Shown here piece after piece: positions 1-13,789 of a DNA stretch of 64,000 nt. The number at the start of each line of letters is the position of its first letter. Position 1 is the stretch's first letter. The notes below the pieces were generated by a model, which had not been told where the DNA came from, did not search any database, and worked only from the letters and a program-made list of their open reading frames with translations. The stretch covers positions 6,901,300 through 6,965,299 of the forward strand of contig NC_090195.1 in assembly GCF_024679245.1 (NCBI RefSeq), in the 5' to 3' direction. Position numbers and translations under genes: made by a program. This stretch comes from Pseudorasbora parva. Its lineage: Eukaryota; Chordata; Actinopteri; Cypriniformes; Gobionidae.

Positions 1-1010
1 CATTACTGTGTTTTTGTTTAAACAAATGGAGCCTTGGTGAGCATAAGAGGAAAACATTTGAACAGTAGTGTATTTCAGCATGTTTAAAAAAAAAAAAAAA
101 TCCTTAAGGATAAAATCCAGCTCTACAGATGCATAGTGAGAGCCACTTTGTATTTTTCTGCATTTTAGAAATGTGTTTTGTGGTAGTTAGGATTGTGACT
201 AATGAGAATAAATTGTAGCACACACACACAAAAGACAGATGACTATGCTTGATAAAACGCTCTTTGTGCTGAACGGAATGGACCAATCAGGCTGTTTCCT
301 GAGTAGGTGAACAGGAAATGCATTATGTCTGCATTCCTCTCATCTCTTTAATGCCATCTGTCCGGTTTCTACTTAGCTTGAGTGCTAAGACCCATGATGG
401 ACCTAGTCCAAGCTCTCCTATCATTTGGATATTATTTACTGATAAGCATCTGCCGCAGATGAAGCTTTTTCCATTTAAAAAGCATATTTAATTCTCACAT
501 CACCTTTAATGTCTCTGACTGTGGATTTGTGGTGCAGAATGCACATTTTTATCGCTCTGAATTAGTTAATTTGTTTTCATTTCTGCATCCAGTGTATCAC
601 TTCTCAATTTGATGAAGATTAAATTGAGTGTGTGAGATTATATTGAATGCCTTTAGCAAAGAAATGTGTGAAGTGATTTACTGGGGAAGATTGTTCTCTC
701 CGGCTGCTGGCAAACGCTTTAGCCTTCATTTCCTTGGTTTATTTTCACAATACATGGGAGTCATGTGTGCTTAGTACAGTCACAGTGTACCAGACCTAAC
801 CCAGCAAGCAATAGCCATCATTTCACCGTCTCGGTTAACGATAGAGCCGCTATAGCCCTGCTATGAGTAACCCACTTCTAGCCAAAATAACCCAGAATTT
901 GGTTGTCATTTTTGCCAAAATAATTTGTGAGATGTATGATATTCCATTATGTAAGCAAAGTCAAAAGTGATTACAAGGTGTTTGGTTTTATTTCTTTGGC
1001 ATGTTCTAGA
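1..1010. other. AT-rich unique sequence, no gene seen
   Basis: No open frame here looks coding and no transposon end is obvious. A short stretch near 55-75 resembles the tail of the abundant repeat described at 3238-3575 (it reads 'TTTGAACAGTAG'). Confidence 0.5.
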
Positions 1011-1011
1011 T

Positions 1012-1290
1012 CAGTGTTTCTCCAACTTTTTCTGCCATCACCCACTTTGGAGGTAGAGAAGGGCTCCGAGCCCCACCTGTCCCCAATCGCCTCAACAAAA
1101 TGGTAAATAGGCTTTAAGTTTGCCTGTAAAACATTTAATTTATTAAAATCACATTTTAATCCTTTCATGTGTACGGTTGAAATATTATAGCTGACTCCCA
1201 GTGTGAGTTTTTTTAAGGCGACCATTATTTTAGATTGTTTCCCCCTATTGTTTCCATGGTGACGTATCATGCTTATCACCTGACTCACCA
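1012..1290. mobile_element. possible hAT-like fragment
   Basis: The stretch opens with CAGTGTTTCTCCAACTTTTT, which resembles the CAGNGNTTCTCAA-type ends of hAT elements. No matching right end or 8-bp target duplication could be found, so the right boundary is a guess. Part of the inside (a 'TTTAAGTTTGCCTG' motif) recurs near 26744. Confidence 0.35.
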
Positions 1291-1452
1291 CAACCAAAAT
1301 AGCGCTGTATGTTAGATGTATCGCTTTTATTAATTTTGTTCTTTTTTATTCAAATATTGACACACTTGCTTACCATGTCATCAACTATTTAATAATCCAA
1401 TCGTGGGTGTGTTTTGCCATTTAAAAACCCTTATAAATTATCTTGATTTTGA

Positions 1453-1990
1453 CAAGCGGCAACCTCCACGCAATCTTTCTTAAAGCCAATACAGAAGTAA
1501 TGTAAACTGCAATTCATCGACTGGCCACTAGGGACAGGCTCCAGTAGGGAGCAGAATCTCATTGAGCCCCATTTTAAAATTCCCAACTTTACTGCAGAAA
1601 AAACATATTTACAGCCTGGGACAAATTGTGGGTTTGGTCTATACGGCTAATTTTGCCCTTCATGACAACTGTGACGGGGTGATTGTGATTTTTTTATAAC
1701 TCATTCGTTTACGTTATTACAAAGCCTTGAAGTTCTGCATAATTAAGGGCGTGGTTACTTTGAGTGACAGGTGGATAGCCATTTATCCGCCGTCTATAGT
1801 TATTGCGTCACCTCAGGTCCGCCCACATCCCGCCTCTTTGCCCATTTTCTGTTATTCCGGAGTGACACGCGATGACTCGCTCGCAAGATGACGACGCCCG
1901 GCTCCTCTCTACTTTAAGCTTCAGAACGGCTTATCGGAATCCTATGGGTGACGTCACGGACACTATGTTCATATTTTTTTACAGTCTATG
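1453..1990 (+). mobile_element. non-autonomous DNA element, copy 1 (CAAGCGGCAACC...CAGTCTATG)
   Basis: A 538-bp element flanked by the 8-bp direct repeat GATTTTGA (1445-1452 and 1991-1998). The same sequence recurs at 31318-32345 with another 8-bp duplication, which fixes both ends independently. It carries no transposase frame. An 8-bp duplication fits hAT-type or P-type transposition, but the termini are poor inverted repeats, so the superfamily is uncertain. This copy keeps the empty site of the insertion seen in copy 2. Confidence 0.8.
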
Positions 1991-1998
1991 GATTTTGA

Positions 1999-2680
1999 GC
2001 TATAATGTGAGATGGACAAATGCACCGCAGTTCAGAGTCCTGTTAATCAGATTTACAGCATGTAAAATCATCAGTTTCTCATGAAATAAGTGACCGGTGA
2101 ACTAGGAGAAGAATCGAGTAAACTTTATAGTTACTTCATCTAATATGAATAAAACATGCCGGCAAATTATTTTTTGGATTGTTATTGCTGATTCCATAGA
2201 CACCAGTGCGTATTCTACAAACTCTAAATGTATTGTTTTACTAGTACGCATGTGTATTTAAATGTTTGAAACCTAAAATAAACATTATGTGGTTGAAAAC
2301 ACTGCATGGTATATGTAAAGCGCTGAGCGCGTTTGAATCTGGCAGTAATGTCATGTCACTAAACATTCTAAATCCCATATGTGGGTCCGTACTCTGAGGG
2401 GCACAGAAATAAAAATCTCATATGGGACAACTCTAAAGGATAATAGAGATGGGCACAAAAAATGAACAAATGAACAAAGTTTGTCACGCCCCCACTTGTC
2501 ATGTCTCTATTCTCCACCAGTGAAGAATAAAGTAAGTAACTTAAGTAACTATAAAGTTACTTACTTATTCACACTTTAAGAAACGTTGTTTTAGATGACT
2601 ATTCTTCTCTTGGGCAATGGTTAGACATATACAATTTTCACTGACAACCCAAATTTTGCCTTGTCTCAATTTTAGTCTCG
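1999..2680. repeat. AT-rich stretch with inverted motifs
   Basis: CTTTATAGTTACTT (about 2123-2136) has its exact reverse complement at 2543-2556, and AAGTAAGTAACTT at 2530-2542 pairs with 2554-2566. 'GAAGAAT' and 'ATTCTTC' also sit outside these motifs. The arrangement suggests a degraded inverted-repeat element of about 0.5 kb. There is no coding frame. Confidence 0.35.
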
Positions 2681-3115
2681 AATAGCCAGACCTTCAGACT
2701 CACGGAAGAAGGTCTGGACTCCATCACAGCTTTCATTGGTCAAGGACCTCTCAGGACGTTTGACTGACATGTAAAGCAACCAATCACAGTTCGTTTTTTT
2801 GTTCCGCTTCATGTTTAGTGGCGTGAAAATGTAATGTCGATGTCCCTGCGATAACAGACCGGCATGCATCTATAAATGATTATTTCAAGAACGTTGTGCA
2901 AGTTTACTGCAACAATGGAACCGCAATCTATGGAGCCGCGTTTAGATGATCCTCGTAAGGGCTCATTGTCACAGTGGTAAACACGACAGCGCTCTTCTTC
3001 CACGGGGGAGTTTGGAGTAGCGCCCTCTTAAAAGGTTTAAGCATATACGTCTTGCAGACATCCTGTAGAATTCAACCAATCAGATGACGACTTTGAAACT
3101 CCTGAAGTGTTTCCA
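2681..3115. repeat. probable dispersed repeat beginning AGCCAGACCTTC
   Basis: The start contains a small hairpin (CCAGACCTTC against GAAGGTCTGG, 2687-2717), and promoter-type 'CCAATCAG' motifs recur inside. The texture matches the other non-autonomous DNA elements of this window, but no second copy was seen here and the limits are approximate. Confidence 0.35.
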
Positions 3116-3237
3116 GATAAGTGTGTTATATTCATCAGACGTGGGCATGACTTCTGAGGCTGAGACTATTTGTTATTAGACATCATTTAAATGCAAAAAA
3201 AATTCCTGGGAATGATCACGCACTTGGTGTCAGTAAG

Positions 3238-3575
3238 ATTTTTTAAATGATTTTCAGTCTTCAGTGTCACGTGATCCTTCAGAAATCATTCTAATATGAT
3301 TAAATAGTGCTCTTTCTTATCATTAAAAAAACCCTGTTGTGCTGCTTAATAGATAATAATGGAAACTGTGATTTTTTTTCTTTCTTTTGTAAAAAGAAAG
3401 TTCAAACAGAACAAATATTTGAACAGCATTTATTTGAAATAGAAATCCTGTGTAACGTTATACATATCTTTACTGTCACTTTTGATCAATTTAATCCATC
3501 CTTGCTGAATAAAAGTATTCATTCCTTTAAAAAAAAAAAAAAAATCTTACTGACTGCAAACTTTTGAACAGTAGT
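3238..3575 (+). repeat. abundant dispersed repeat 'Rep-1', copy 1
   Basis: Contains the shared blocks 'TCTTCAGTGTCACGTGATCC', 'CAGAAATCATTCTAATATGA', 'TTTACTGTCACTTTTGATCA' and the tail 'CAAACTTTTGAACAGTAG'. Related copies lie at 6440-6835, 13790-14195, 17504-17630, 19481-19580, 38440-38600 (minus), 48925-49000 (minus) and 60088-60420 (minus). This is a very common cyprinid repeat; I do not assign a database name. Confidence 0.75.
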
Positions 3576-4350
3576 TATAGAACACTTATAGATTTTCTTT
3601 TCTTTCGTTTTCTTTCTTTCCACCGTGTCGTGCACTCTTGGAGGTAAATTCTCTTCTCTACTCTTATCATCATGGTGTATTGGAGCCTAAAGCACCGGCC
3701 CGCCTGAATGAGACCAGAATAATTCAATCAGATTGGCTGAGATCTCATTTCAGGCTGTTTGCAGGCCGCTAAGCACAGGCTTTGCTTCTGTCAGAATTCC
3801 ACACAATGCCTTGGGACCGGTGATTGACAGCTCTTCAGGTTCTTTCAGGTAGAGAGTTCATCATTACATTCCATTTTTCCTGGAAGTTCTTGCCGCTTTC
3901 CGTTGCGCCTCCGTGGCTTTTGCATTACCCTATTACCGCCAGTGTGTTTGGGTGAGTTCATCCGTGTCAACACGTATGTGAAGATGTCGATGCTTTTACA
4001 CTACACTGATTGCTGGAACAGTCCTCGCGGAGGAACGTGAGGTTAAGTGCCTTACTCAAGGGCACCTCGCTTCTGGAGTTCAGGGTCACCACGGGGACAG
4101 TATAAAGGGGGAGGAGACACACCTCTGGTTGAAAAATTAATGGAAAAAGAAGACAAATTGTCTTTTGTACATTAGTTTATGTGTATTAACTAGACCAACC
4201 TGTAAAATACATGGTTATTTTTAAACATGATTTGCATTGAATTTAATTATATTATTGCTAGTGTGGACATTTTTTATTAAAACATAATCTTAACAATTAG
4301 TTTTTTGCTAAATGAACAGAGAAAATAGCTGCTGTTACTACCAAGTGAAA
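3576..4350. other. unique sequence, no gene seen
   Basis: No coding frame or recognisable repeat end. The part after 4130 becomes strongly AT-rich before the TA tract. Confidence 0.4.
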
Positions 4351-4361
4351 TATATATATAA

Positions 4362-4426
<65 letters not shown>
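4351..4426. repeat. (TA)n microsatellite
   Basis: Nearly pure TA dinucleotide run, interrupted once near 4361-4366. Confidence 0.98.
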
Positions 4427-4427
<1 letters not shown>

Positions 4428-4577
4428 CGATTGTAACACAGAGCAAGTTTTTGCAAATGTGTAAAATAAAATAATTTAAAAAAAAATCAATAATTCAACC
4501 ACAATGCAGTAAAAAATTACCTTCTGTTACAAAACAGAAACACCCACTTACCCACTCACTCACTCACCTACCCACCC

Positions 4578-4722
<145 letters not shown>

Positions 4723-4813
4723 GTGACACTTCAAATCAACATTTTAAACCAAAAAATCGGACAAATTGTCTTTGAGAATGTCCAAGTATAAATCCAATTC
4801 CACAACTTAAAGT

Positions 4814-4932
<119 letters not shown>

Positions 4933-5039
4933 GGGGTATTGTTTTCAATGAAGAAAATAGCTTATATATATATATTGCATAGTATCATAAAATCCCCTCC
5001 AAATTCAAAATAACAATCAGTAAACAAAAATATGAATAA

Positions 5040-6439
<1,400 letters not shown>

Positions 6440-6835
6440 ACTATATGATCAAAGCTACGAATGATGCATTTTAATATATTTTAATATATGTTAATGTGAT
6501 TAACTGTGATCAAAGCTGAATTTTCAGCATCATTACTCCAGTCTTCAGTGTCACATGATCCATCAGAAATCATTCTAATATGATGATTTGATGCCTTAAG
6601 AAACATTTATTATTATCAATGTTAAAAACAGTTGTGCTGCTTTATATGTTTATAGAAATCATGATAATTTTAGGATACTTTTATGATATTTCAAATGAAC
6701 AGCATTTATGTCAAATCTTTTGTAACATTATAAATGGCTTTACTGTTATTTTGATTATCAATTTATTGCATTGTTGCTGAAAAAAAGTATACATTTCCTT
6801 CAAAAAAGAAAATCTTACTGTCTCCAATTATAGTA
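6440..6835 (+). repeat. dispersed repeat Rep-1, copy 2
   Basis: Has the same block order as the copy at 3238: 'GATCAAAGCTGAATTTTCAG', 'TCTTCAGTGTCACATGATCC', 'TCATTCTAATATGATGATTT', a central 'GTTGTGCTGCTT', then a tail ending in A-rich 'AAAATCTTACTG'. It is one of the most complete copies. Confidence 0.8.
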
Positions 6836-7228
6836 AACTATATAAAAAAGGATTTGTGTTTATAGTTATTATTTTAGACATTTCAATAAAAATATGTTAT
6901 GTTATGTTCAATGTAAAGTTTATGAAATATACAGTAGCCCCAAAAAGCATTTAGACATTTAATAATGTTTCAATGTCTTTGAATATAGCAAAATATCAAA
7001 CCAAGCCGCATTTATTTTAAAGAAAGATTTATGATTTATAAAAAAATTAGATATACTATTCAAAATCTAAGATGAAATGTATTTGGACACTTTGATATGT
7101 AAAGCATGAAGTTAGTTATGAGAATACTTCCAGCATAATTTCTTTTTGCAGAATCCTCTTAATATTTCATGTTTTATATTTTTTATTTATATTTTGTGAA
7201 TTAAGTGTCCAGATAGTTAAAGGCTATG
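6836..7228. other. AT-rich sequence, no gene seen
   Basis: Low GC throughout with no recognisable element end. Confidence 0.4.
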
Positions 7229-8420
7229 GTCACATTTTAGATTAGGGATTCTCACTATTGACTGACTAGTACGACGTTTGGCTCAATAAACTCCTAATTA
7301 CTGCTTATTAAAGGTGTCATGAACCGGCTTTTTAATTTTTTTATACTGTTTTCTGAGGTCAACAAATGATGTTCGTGTGGTTTTTACATTCAAAAACATC
7401 ATAACTAATAAGTAATAGGCTATTTTCTACAGTGGTTTTGAGGCTCTCTCCTGAACGCTGGGTTTTGATGGGCGTGCCGCACTGGAGACTTGGAAGTAAA
7501 CGCCCACTGGCTAGGATTGGAGATGATTTGCATATTTAATGAGCTTCAGCTCCCCTATCAGTTCAGGGACATGAGAGAGGAGAGAACCGACAACCAGATT
7601 GATTATCTCGACCACAGGGCTCGTAAACGTCTTTATCAAACAAACACAATTATTTATTTCTCATCCACCCGCGATTGATTGGAATGTTATTTTTGTGTTA
7701 CATAGCCCGCACGATCGGTCAATATAAGTGCGAACCACACGCGCACACACACGTGCACGCCTTTCAAATGTCAAGTCAAGAGAAAGATACGAGGGCAGAA
7801 CAAGAAAGGAATATTATGAGATTCGTTGGCCTGCCGATGGGCTTCCATTTTGGTAGCCCGTCTGGAAAACACACAGCCCCGGGACGTTGGGCTTCGCGAG
7901 CCCTGTGTGTTGCACTAGTCCTGTCGGATCCAATATAGAAGAAACAGCATTGTGTTTTAATCTCAAATGTCTCCAAATCCAGCTCGACCTGAGATTTGTT
8001 TACAAATGATCCCACACATCAGCTGGAACTTCATTAAAAATAACGTTCAACCACACATTGGGATCTGAAGGACGCTTATGCAGCAAACTGTTTTATACAG
8101 CAATCGTTTTCTGGGCCTGGTGTCTATAAAAGCTTTCCTTTGACTAACAAGGACGTTTTCAGCTCTGAAACTTACAGGATATTCTTATATTACCATGACC
8201 TTTTATACATTAAAAACTCAAGGGAAAGTTGATTTCTCAATTCATCACCCCTTTAATAGTTAGTAAGGTGGTTGTTAAATTTAGGGATAGGGTAGAATTA
8301 AGGGATTTAGAATATGTTTATGCATTAAAATGTGCTTTATAAGTACTAATGAACAACCAATATCCTTGTGATAAGCAACTACTTAAAAGTGAGATTTGGA
8401 CCCTAAACTAAAGTGTAACC
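7229..8420. mobile_element. MITE 'Host-M' copy 1, split by an insertion
   Basis: The left end reads GGTCACATTTTAGATTAGGG and the right end (about 8388-8420), reverse-complemented, reads GGTTACACTTTAGTTTAGGG; these are inverted termini. The inner flanks resume around 8257 ('TAGTTAGTAAGGTGGTTGTT') after the TTAA element at 7308-8256. A second copy at 30267-30658 has the same ends and inner sequence but a different insertion. Confidence 0.75.
7308..8256. mobile_element. TTAA-flanked non-autonomous DNA element inside Host-M
   Basis: Bounded by TTAA at 7308-7311 and 8253-8256. The left end reads TTAAAGGTGTCATGAA and the right end, reverse-complemented, TTAAAGGGGTGATGAA. TTAA targets are used by piggyBac-type and Kolobok-type transposases; the AGG start favours the latter by inference. 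The inside holds CG-richer sequence and three chance frames, but no transposase. Confidence 0.75.
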
Positions 8421-8424
8421 CCCT

Positions 8425-9471
8425 AGTAATGTGCATTATCTGTATTAGAATAATGATTATGATTGAGACCTGATTACATACATCAGAAATGTTTTTGAAT
8501 CAGGCGTTATAAACAAGAGGAGGGGTGGATGTTATGAGGAGAGAATTATAGCGTGTGAATTCTGTGTGGTCACTCTCTTTCCTCTTTTCCGTCCGTATAT
8601 GTCCGCAGGAACTGATTTCGATAAGAGTCAGGCTGAGCGGGTGATAAGCTGAACGCTTGGCACACCACAAAACGTCTTCACCAGGGGGAATGAATGGCAG
8701 CTCCCAAAGGGACTGTTTGCATTTGAGTTTTTTTTAGCTCTATTTGCGTTGACGGAAACTCCGAGTTTCTATGACTGACTTCTATTCTGTCGATCAGTCG
8801 TTGGTATGCACGGAGAAGATTCCTCAGCAGGCCAGTTTAGAGGTTCAGGTGCCACATATGCAGAGACCACCGCATGAATGCATAAAAAAAAGGAATGCAG
8901 CGGCAAGCCACAAACACAAAGCTGGGAATTTTACACACATTTTTTTTTCTTTGTGGTCGTCTGGCTTTGTTTCCTAAATCCTCTCCCAGGCAGGAGTGCA
9001 AGGCCTTCAATGCCAACTGGCTTTTTATCTTGTGACATTTATTTCTTTTCTCTCTCTTTTCTTTTTTTCCTTTTTTGTTTTTCCGTGAGGCACAGCAGCT
9101 GTGCGGGTACAGATGGGCCGAGAGCAGCACACCTCGTTGTAATAACACTATCTATTTCCACATAAACAGACTAACAAATGTCAGCAGCTTGGCTAACCAT
9201 GTGAGCATGGCAACCTTTTCAGTGGCGGGAAGAAGAAGGTTTCTGCCTGTGATGAGATTGCGGCTTGTGTGTGAGGGGGTGTTATGGGAGATTGACAGTC
9301 TAACAGATGTTGCTCATTGGCTCTCTGGCTGACGGTGTGTGGTGGGTAAGAGATATACAGGTTATGGGCATGAGGCAGGCATGGGCTGCTGGGTTCATTC
9401 TCCATGTGTGTCCCCCTCCCTCCAGCATTCATTATGTATTGTTTTTTTAGTTGGGTATTGCACATATGTCT
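8425..9471. other. unique sequence, no gene seen
   Basis: Includes a pyrimidine-rich run around 9040-9085 and several overlapping frames of 68-111 codons on both strands with no domain signature. The stretch near 8985-9035 has the even composition of conserved non-coding DNA, but this is only a guess. Confidence 0.35.
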
Positions 9472-10216
9472 TAGCCTGACGTGGTCATACTCAATTCTAG
9501 TCAGAATATGAGTCTGAAACTGCTCCATTGGGCTGTGATTATGGGGCGTGTTTCAACCGAACCAGGAAAGACATCAATTGGATAGACCAACAACCAATCA
9601 GAGCAACGAAGCGACATATTGTCAACATAGTTCAACTGCACTGTGTTGCCAAGTCCGTGTTTTTTCCGTTTTTTGTCCACGGGTTGAAGCGACTATTATG
9701 TGATAGACCCATAAATGCGAATTTTAGCAGGCAACCTTGCCAAAATAACACACATTTTACCCCCTAAACGCCATTCACCCCCCGAGAAGCTAATGTTTAG
9801 GGCTAGTAGTTAGCGGGTTTTGTTGTAAAACTGGGCAACCCTGTCTGCACGTGCGCTGAAATCAGGCTGGAATAAACGATCTTTGCCGGTGTTGTAAAAA
9901 AATAAAATAATTTAATTACAGAGTACTTACCCAACATGATCATCATTTCTGAGAGAAATTGTGAAGGTGAATGCATATACAAACAAGATCTCCGTTTAGG
10001 ATTCGAACAAATATAATCCAAGCCCCTTTGATGACGTGCATGATTACGTTACTGTTGATCATCTGTCCGTCATCGTCTAAAGCCCGCCCTGTTGATTTCA
10101 TTGGTCCGAACAGTTTCTGTTCGGGGATAATTACTCCTCTATGAAGCATGGCCAGACCGAACTGCCCGACCTAAATAAATTGTGGGCGGGGCTAAGTTCG
10201 GCTGGCATCCAGGCTA
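9472..10216 (+). mobile_element. TAGCCTG...CAGGCTA element, copy a
   Basis: Starts TAGCCTGACGTGGTCATACT and ends GCTGGCATCCAGGCTA, so the outermost 7 bp are inverted repeats. It aligns along its whole length with 16575-17344 and partly with 59322-59645. No clean target duplication is visible for this copy. There is no transposase frame. Confidence 0.8.
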
Positions 10217-10516
10217 CCAGGCATTTCAATTATGTATATTTTTCTTCCCTGAAATTACAATATAACAATAAGAAATTGAATAAATACTAAAAGGCAATTG
10301 CTATTAAAAAATCCATTTGCGTAGCCGTCATGTTCTAGAAAAACCGATTTCTTTCGTTGAGAGGAATTTTTCAGCTGTTGACGACTGTACGGGGCAATGA
10401 ACTAGTGTGGATCTCATAAAAGGTTATTAAATACAGCTACACCAGCCAGGACTTCATCTAGACACATACTGGAAAAGAACATCCTGATCAAACCTGCCAG
10501 ATCCAACAAAAACACT
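10217..10516. other. spacer, no gene seen
   Basis: About 300 bp of AT-rich sequence without a recognised feature. Confidence 0.4.
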
Positions 10517-11766
10517 CAGTTTCAGTCAATCTCATGTCAATCTTGAGTACCTATAGAGTAGTATTGCATCCTTCATATCTCCGAAAAGTCTTTAATTTTA
10601 TTATATTTATAAAAGAAATATAGGCTGTACCGAGTCTTTACGGAAAAAAACGAGTGCCTGGAGGCGTATCGTGTGGGCAGAGCTAAAGAATGACGAATGC
10701 GCACAAAGCGGTGACGTCCTCAAGCGTGGAGAAGAAAACGCTACCCTAAATAAACCATGGCTATCAATCAGATTCAACTAATACAGATAATAAATTGAAC
10801 AGGAGAAACGGCAACAGCAGGACGTCCGTCTCTGTGGTATGGACTGTATTTAGTGGCCTGTCAACATTTGTGTGTCTTTACTCGAAGTTTATGAGGACAT
10901 GATTCGGTTTATGGACTATTGTATGCGACTAAACCTTAGCAGTAGCAAGCAAAACGGTTTTGCACGTCAGACTAGTGTAACGTTATACATAGAACAGCAA
11001 TGGAGTAACCGTTAGCGCATTTGAATGACGAAGCACGCTTTGTGAGAACGCTAGGTTTATGTTTGTGGTTTTACTGACACATAGAGTGGTCAGCTAAACA
11101 AATGTATTTAAGCACACACCATAAATCGCATGCTCCATTGATAAATTAACTATACACGAGCGTGTCGTTTACTGATGTTTACTTACGTGATGATAGCCAA
11201 CAGCATAGATATTTGAAGCAGTTTTACTCACCGCCTGTTTCCAAAGCAGGACCGAACCTTTATCGCTGGGACCACTCTGTCAAAAACACACTTCTTTGGT
11301 AACATTGTTGATTTCGTGAAGTCCTGACAGCAGTGACCGTGGAGATCCACTTTTGCGACGCGACTGAAGTGATGTTGTCACGCTTCTCGTCATTTCTGCG
11401 TTCAAATTGGTTCAAATGCAGCGCTGCCTTCCCGGAATGCTGTGCGGGCGCATTAAAGTCGTTTGATGTCACCCATAGGAATAAAGTGGAGCGCGGCGTG
11501 ACAGAAGTGTTCACGGACGCGCGCGCATCCTACCGGGAGAAGAGCCCGTACGGCCCATACAAGGACCTTCCGCTCTATCGACGTCAAGCCGAGCCATACT
11601 CAAACAAAACTCTCTGAAACTTGTGAGAAACCGGAAGAAGTATTTTTGACACAGAAATACTCCATCAAACGTCCAACATTAGTTTTTGAATCTTTGTCTA
11701 TGTTTAGGATGGGAATCCAAGTCTTTAACAGTGTAAAAAGCTCAATATGCATGAAACAGCATTTCA
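10517..11766 (+). repeat. 1.25 kb dispersed repeat 'Rep-2', copy A
   Basis: Begins CAGTTTCAGTCAATCTCATG and ends GCATGAAACAGCATTTCA. The same order of sequence is found at 24715-25758 with internal deletions. The right two-thirds (about 11000-11740) reappear in inverted orientation inside the TTAA element at 52331-53428. The overlapping frames at 11260-11617 run on both strands and are not supported as genes. Confidence 0.75.
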
Positions 11767-11791
11767 CCCCCCCCCCCCCCCCCCCCCCCCC
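11767..11791. repeat. (C)25 homopolymer
   Basis: A run of 25 C directly at the end of Rep-2 copy A. The other copy has a C-rich stretch ('CCCCCCACCCCCC') about 60 bp beyond its matching end, so the tract may belong to the element. Length in an assembly is unreliable. Confidence 0.95.
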
Positions 11792-13162
11792 TAAGATGCA
11801 CTGCATCCGCTAAAACTCATTTAAGGTTTGAATAGTCTAATAAAAAAACTATTTTAGTTTACAATGAGATTTTTAGCTTCTATCCTTTTGCAGGTTATTA
11901 TATATTGCAGCAGGCTGAAAAAGTTCTGTAGAGTAAATTGAGTGGCAGTCACAGAGCTGGGCACGATTAACAAAGCTTATTGACAATTTAAAACATTATC
12001 ATACAAAAATGCTTACCAACTAATGTAAATCAATAATTACACATAGTATAACAGTATGAAATTAATCTCTCTCACACCTTTCCCGCATTGTCCCGCAAAA
12101 TCACATCCACTGTCCCGCAATAGAGCAATAACCAGTCGGTCAATCTACTCAGAATGCTCCCACCATAGTGCTGGATTTAACATTGCATTATAGGTAGTAG
12201 GATCGTTTCATTGAAAAATACCTATCATATTTATCATTTTTGTAAGTCAAATTACGAATTACCATGTAATATACAGTGCAAACTGGTGTTTTGTGTTATA
12301 ATGTTTATTACATTATTTTAATGTCATGTGTTCTAGCATATTTTGGCTTTGTTTGTATGACCCTGTACACCACCGTCTTTATACAGTATGTGTATTGGCG
12401 TTATTCATGTTTTATGAACACTTGCGATGAAATCTTAATTATGCAGATTTCTATTTTTACATGGTGATTATCAGTAGATTTTAAGGTTTAAATGTTTGGT
12501 AGTATAAGTGACCTGGTATATTAACATTAAATCATTAAAACATTAAAAGTCAATGAAATATATGGATTTAAGTTTTAAAATAAACAGGCATCAAAATATG
12601 CCATCCCATATAATACCAGAAACATTTTCATTGTGTTTTTTTCTGTGAATTTCTGGCAACCAGAGCAGCAATTTTTATTTAAAACATTAATTAGTCACAA
12701 TATTGTTTTACAGTACATTCCAAACATAATTTGTGTCAATAATTGTGTCAGAATATTGACATAGTTCAGAATGAAACTGTAATGTAAAGACCAATATCAG
12801 TCCCTGTTGTTTTTCCATGTTGTTTACTAACGGGTTTATCTATAAAGTACATTATCAAATGTTAAAGAGCAATTAGAGTTTCTGTTGATCAAATAAGATT
12901 ATGGGTTTGATTCCCAAATGTTATTTGAACTGATAAAATATGTACCTTGAATGCAGTTTTAGTTGCTGAATGTGAATGTGGTTATTATTTTATTGGTCTC
13001 AGGGCAATATTGTTTTTCTCAGTTTGCAAATTTTGGGTAAACTGTGTTCTTATAGCAGTAGACGTTTTTTCAGTAGGAAACCCTGCATGGTAAAATAAAA
13101 GTTGGTTCGTCAACACTTTTTTTGTGTTAAAGAAAAGCAATACTGTAATCAATCACAAATAG
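11792..13162. other. AT-rich unique sequence, no gene seen
   Basis: Mostly low-GC DNA. 'CCCGCA' motifs recur near 12083-12120 in an otherwise AT-rich context. No coding signal. Confidence 0.4.

Positions 13163-13189
<27 letters not shown>
13163..13189. repeat. (TC)n microsatellite
   Basis: Short pure TC run. Confidence 0.95.
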
Positions 13190-13193
<4 letters not shown>

Positions 13194-13393
13194 AATTTAA
13201 GCCTGTTTCGTTTTTTAATCTCTCCCTTGTCAGGAGTCCATTCTGCCACCGTGTTGTTGACATGCCAGATAGTGGTTCAGAAGGCCCCAGTGAATTGTGG
13301 GAAAGGTGACCTCCGGTGAATGTCTTTTGTGAACCTCACCTTGCTCTGAGACGATAACACCTAGTGCCATAGAGAAAGAGACAGCATTCAGAA
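13190..13393. other. unique spacer with a possible conserved block
   Basis: The interval about 13240-13385 has even base composition and no repeat signature between two microsatellites. No gene seen. Confidence 0.25.
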
Positions 13394-13438
13394 GTGTGTG
13401 TGTTTGTGTGCGCGTGCGCGTGTGTGTGTGTGTGTGCA

Positions 13439-13479
<41 letters not shown>

Positions 13480-13483
13480 CATG

Positions 13484-13520
<37 letters not shown>

Positions 13521-13540
13521 ATGTTTGTGTGTGTGTGTGC
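13394..13540. repeat. (GT)n microsatellite, interrupted
   Basis: GT run with internal CGCGTGCGCG, GCATGTTT and GCGACAT interruptions. It generates Val-Cys and Thr-His frames on the two strands, which are artefacts. Confidence 0.97.
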
Positions 13541-13789
13541 AGAATCAGAGGAAAAGCCGGAAAGACCTAAATGCAATTCGCATTATGAGATTCTGAACCC
13601 ACAGAATAAGTATGGAAGTACTTTTTCTTTTTTTTCTTTGCACTGGGGCATTGTATTCATGACAATCAAACACATCTCCTCAAATATTATCAGCACTGTA
13701 ATGCAAAAAATCTCATTCTAAATGTAAATGGTATTATTTAAATAGTTTATACTCAGAAGGTGTTCAAAGGTGTCTGTATCATCTTTTCG

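Noticed and set aside
9472..10216. Target duplication for TAGCCTG copy a (ATTATGTATT near 9430 and 10232)
   Set aside because: The similar sequences do not touch the element ends, so they cannot be a target-site duplication as drawn; probably chance AT-rich similarity.
13398..13721. Cys-Val-rich frame as a metal-binding protein
   Set aside because: It is a translation of the GT microsatellite.
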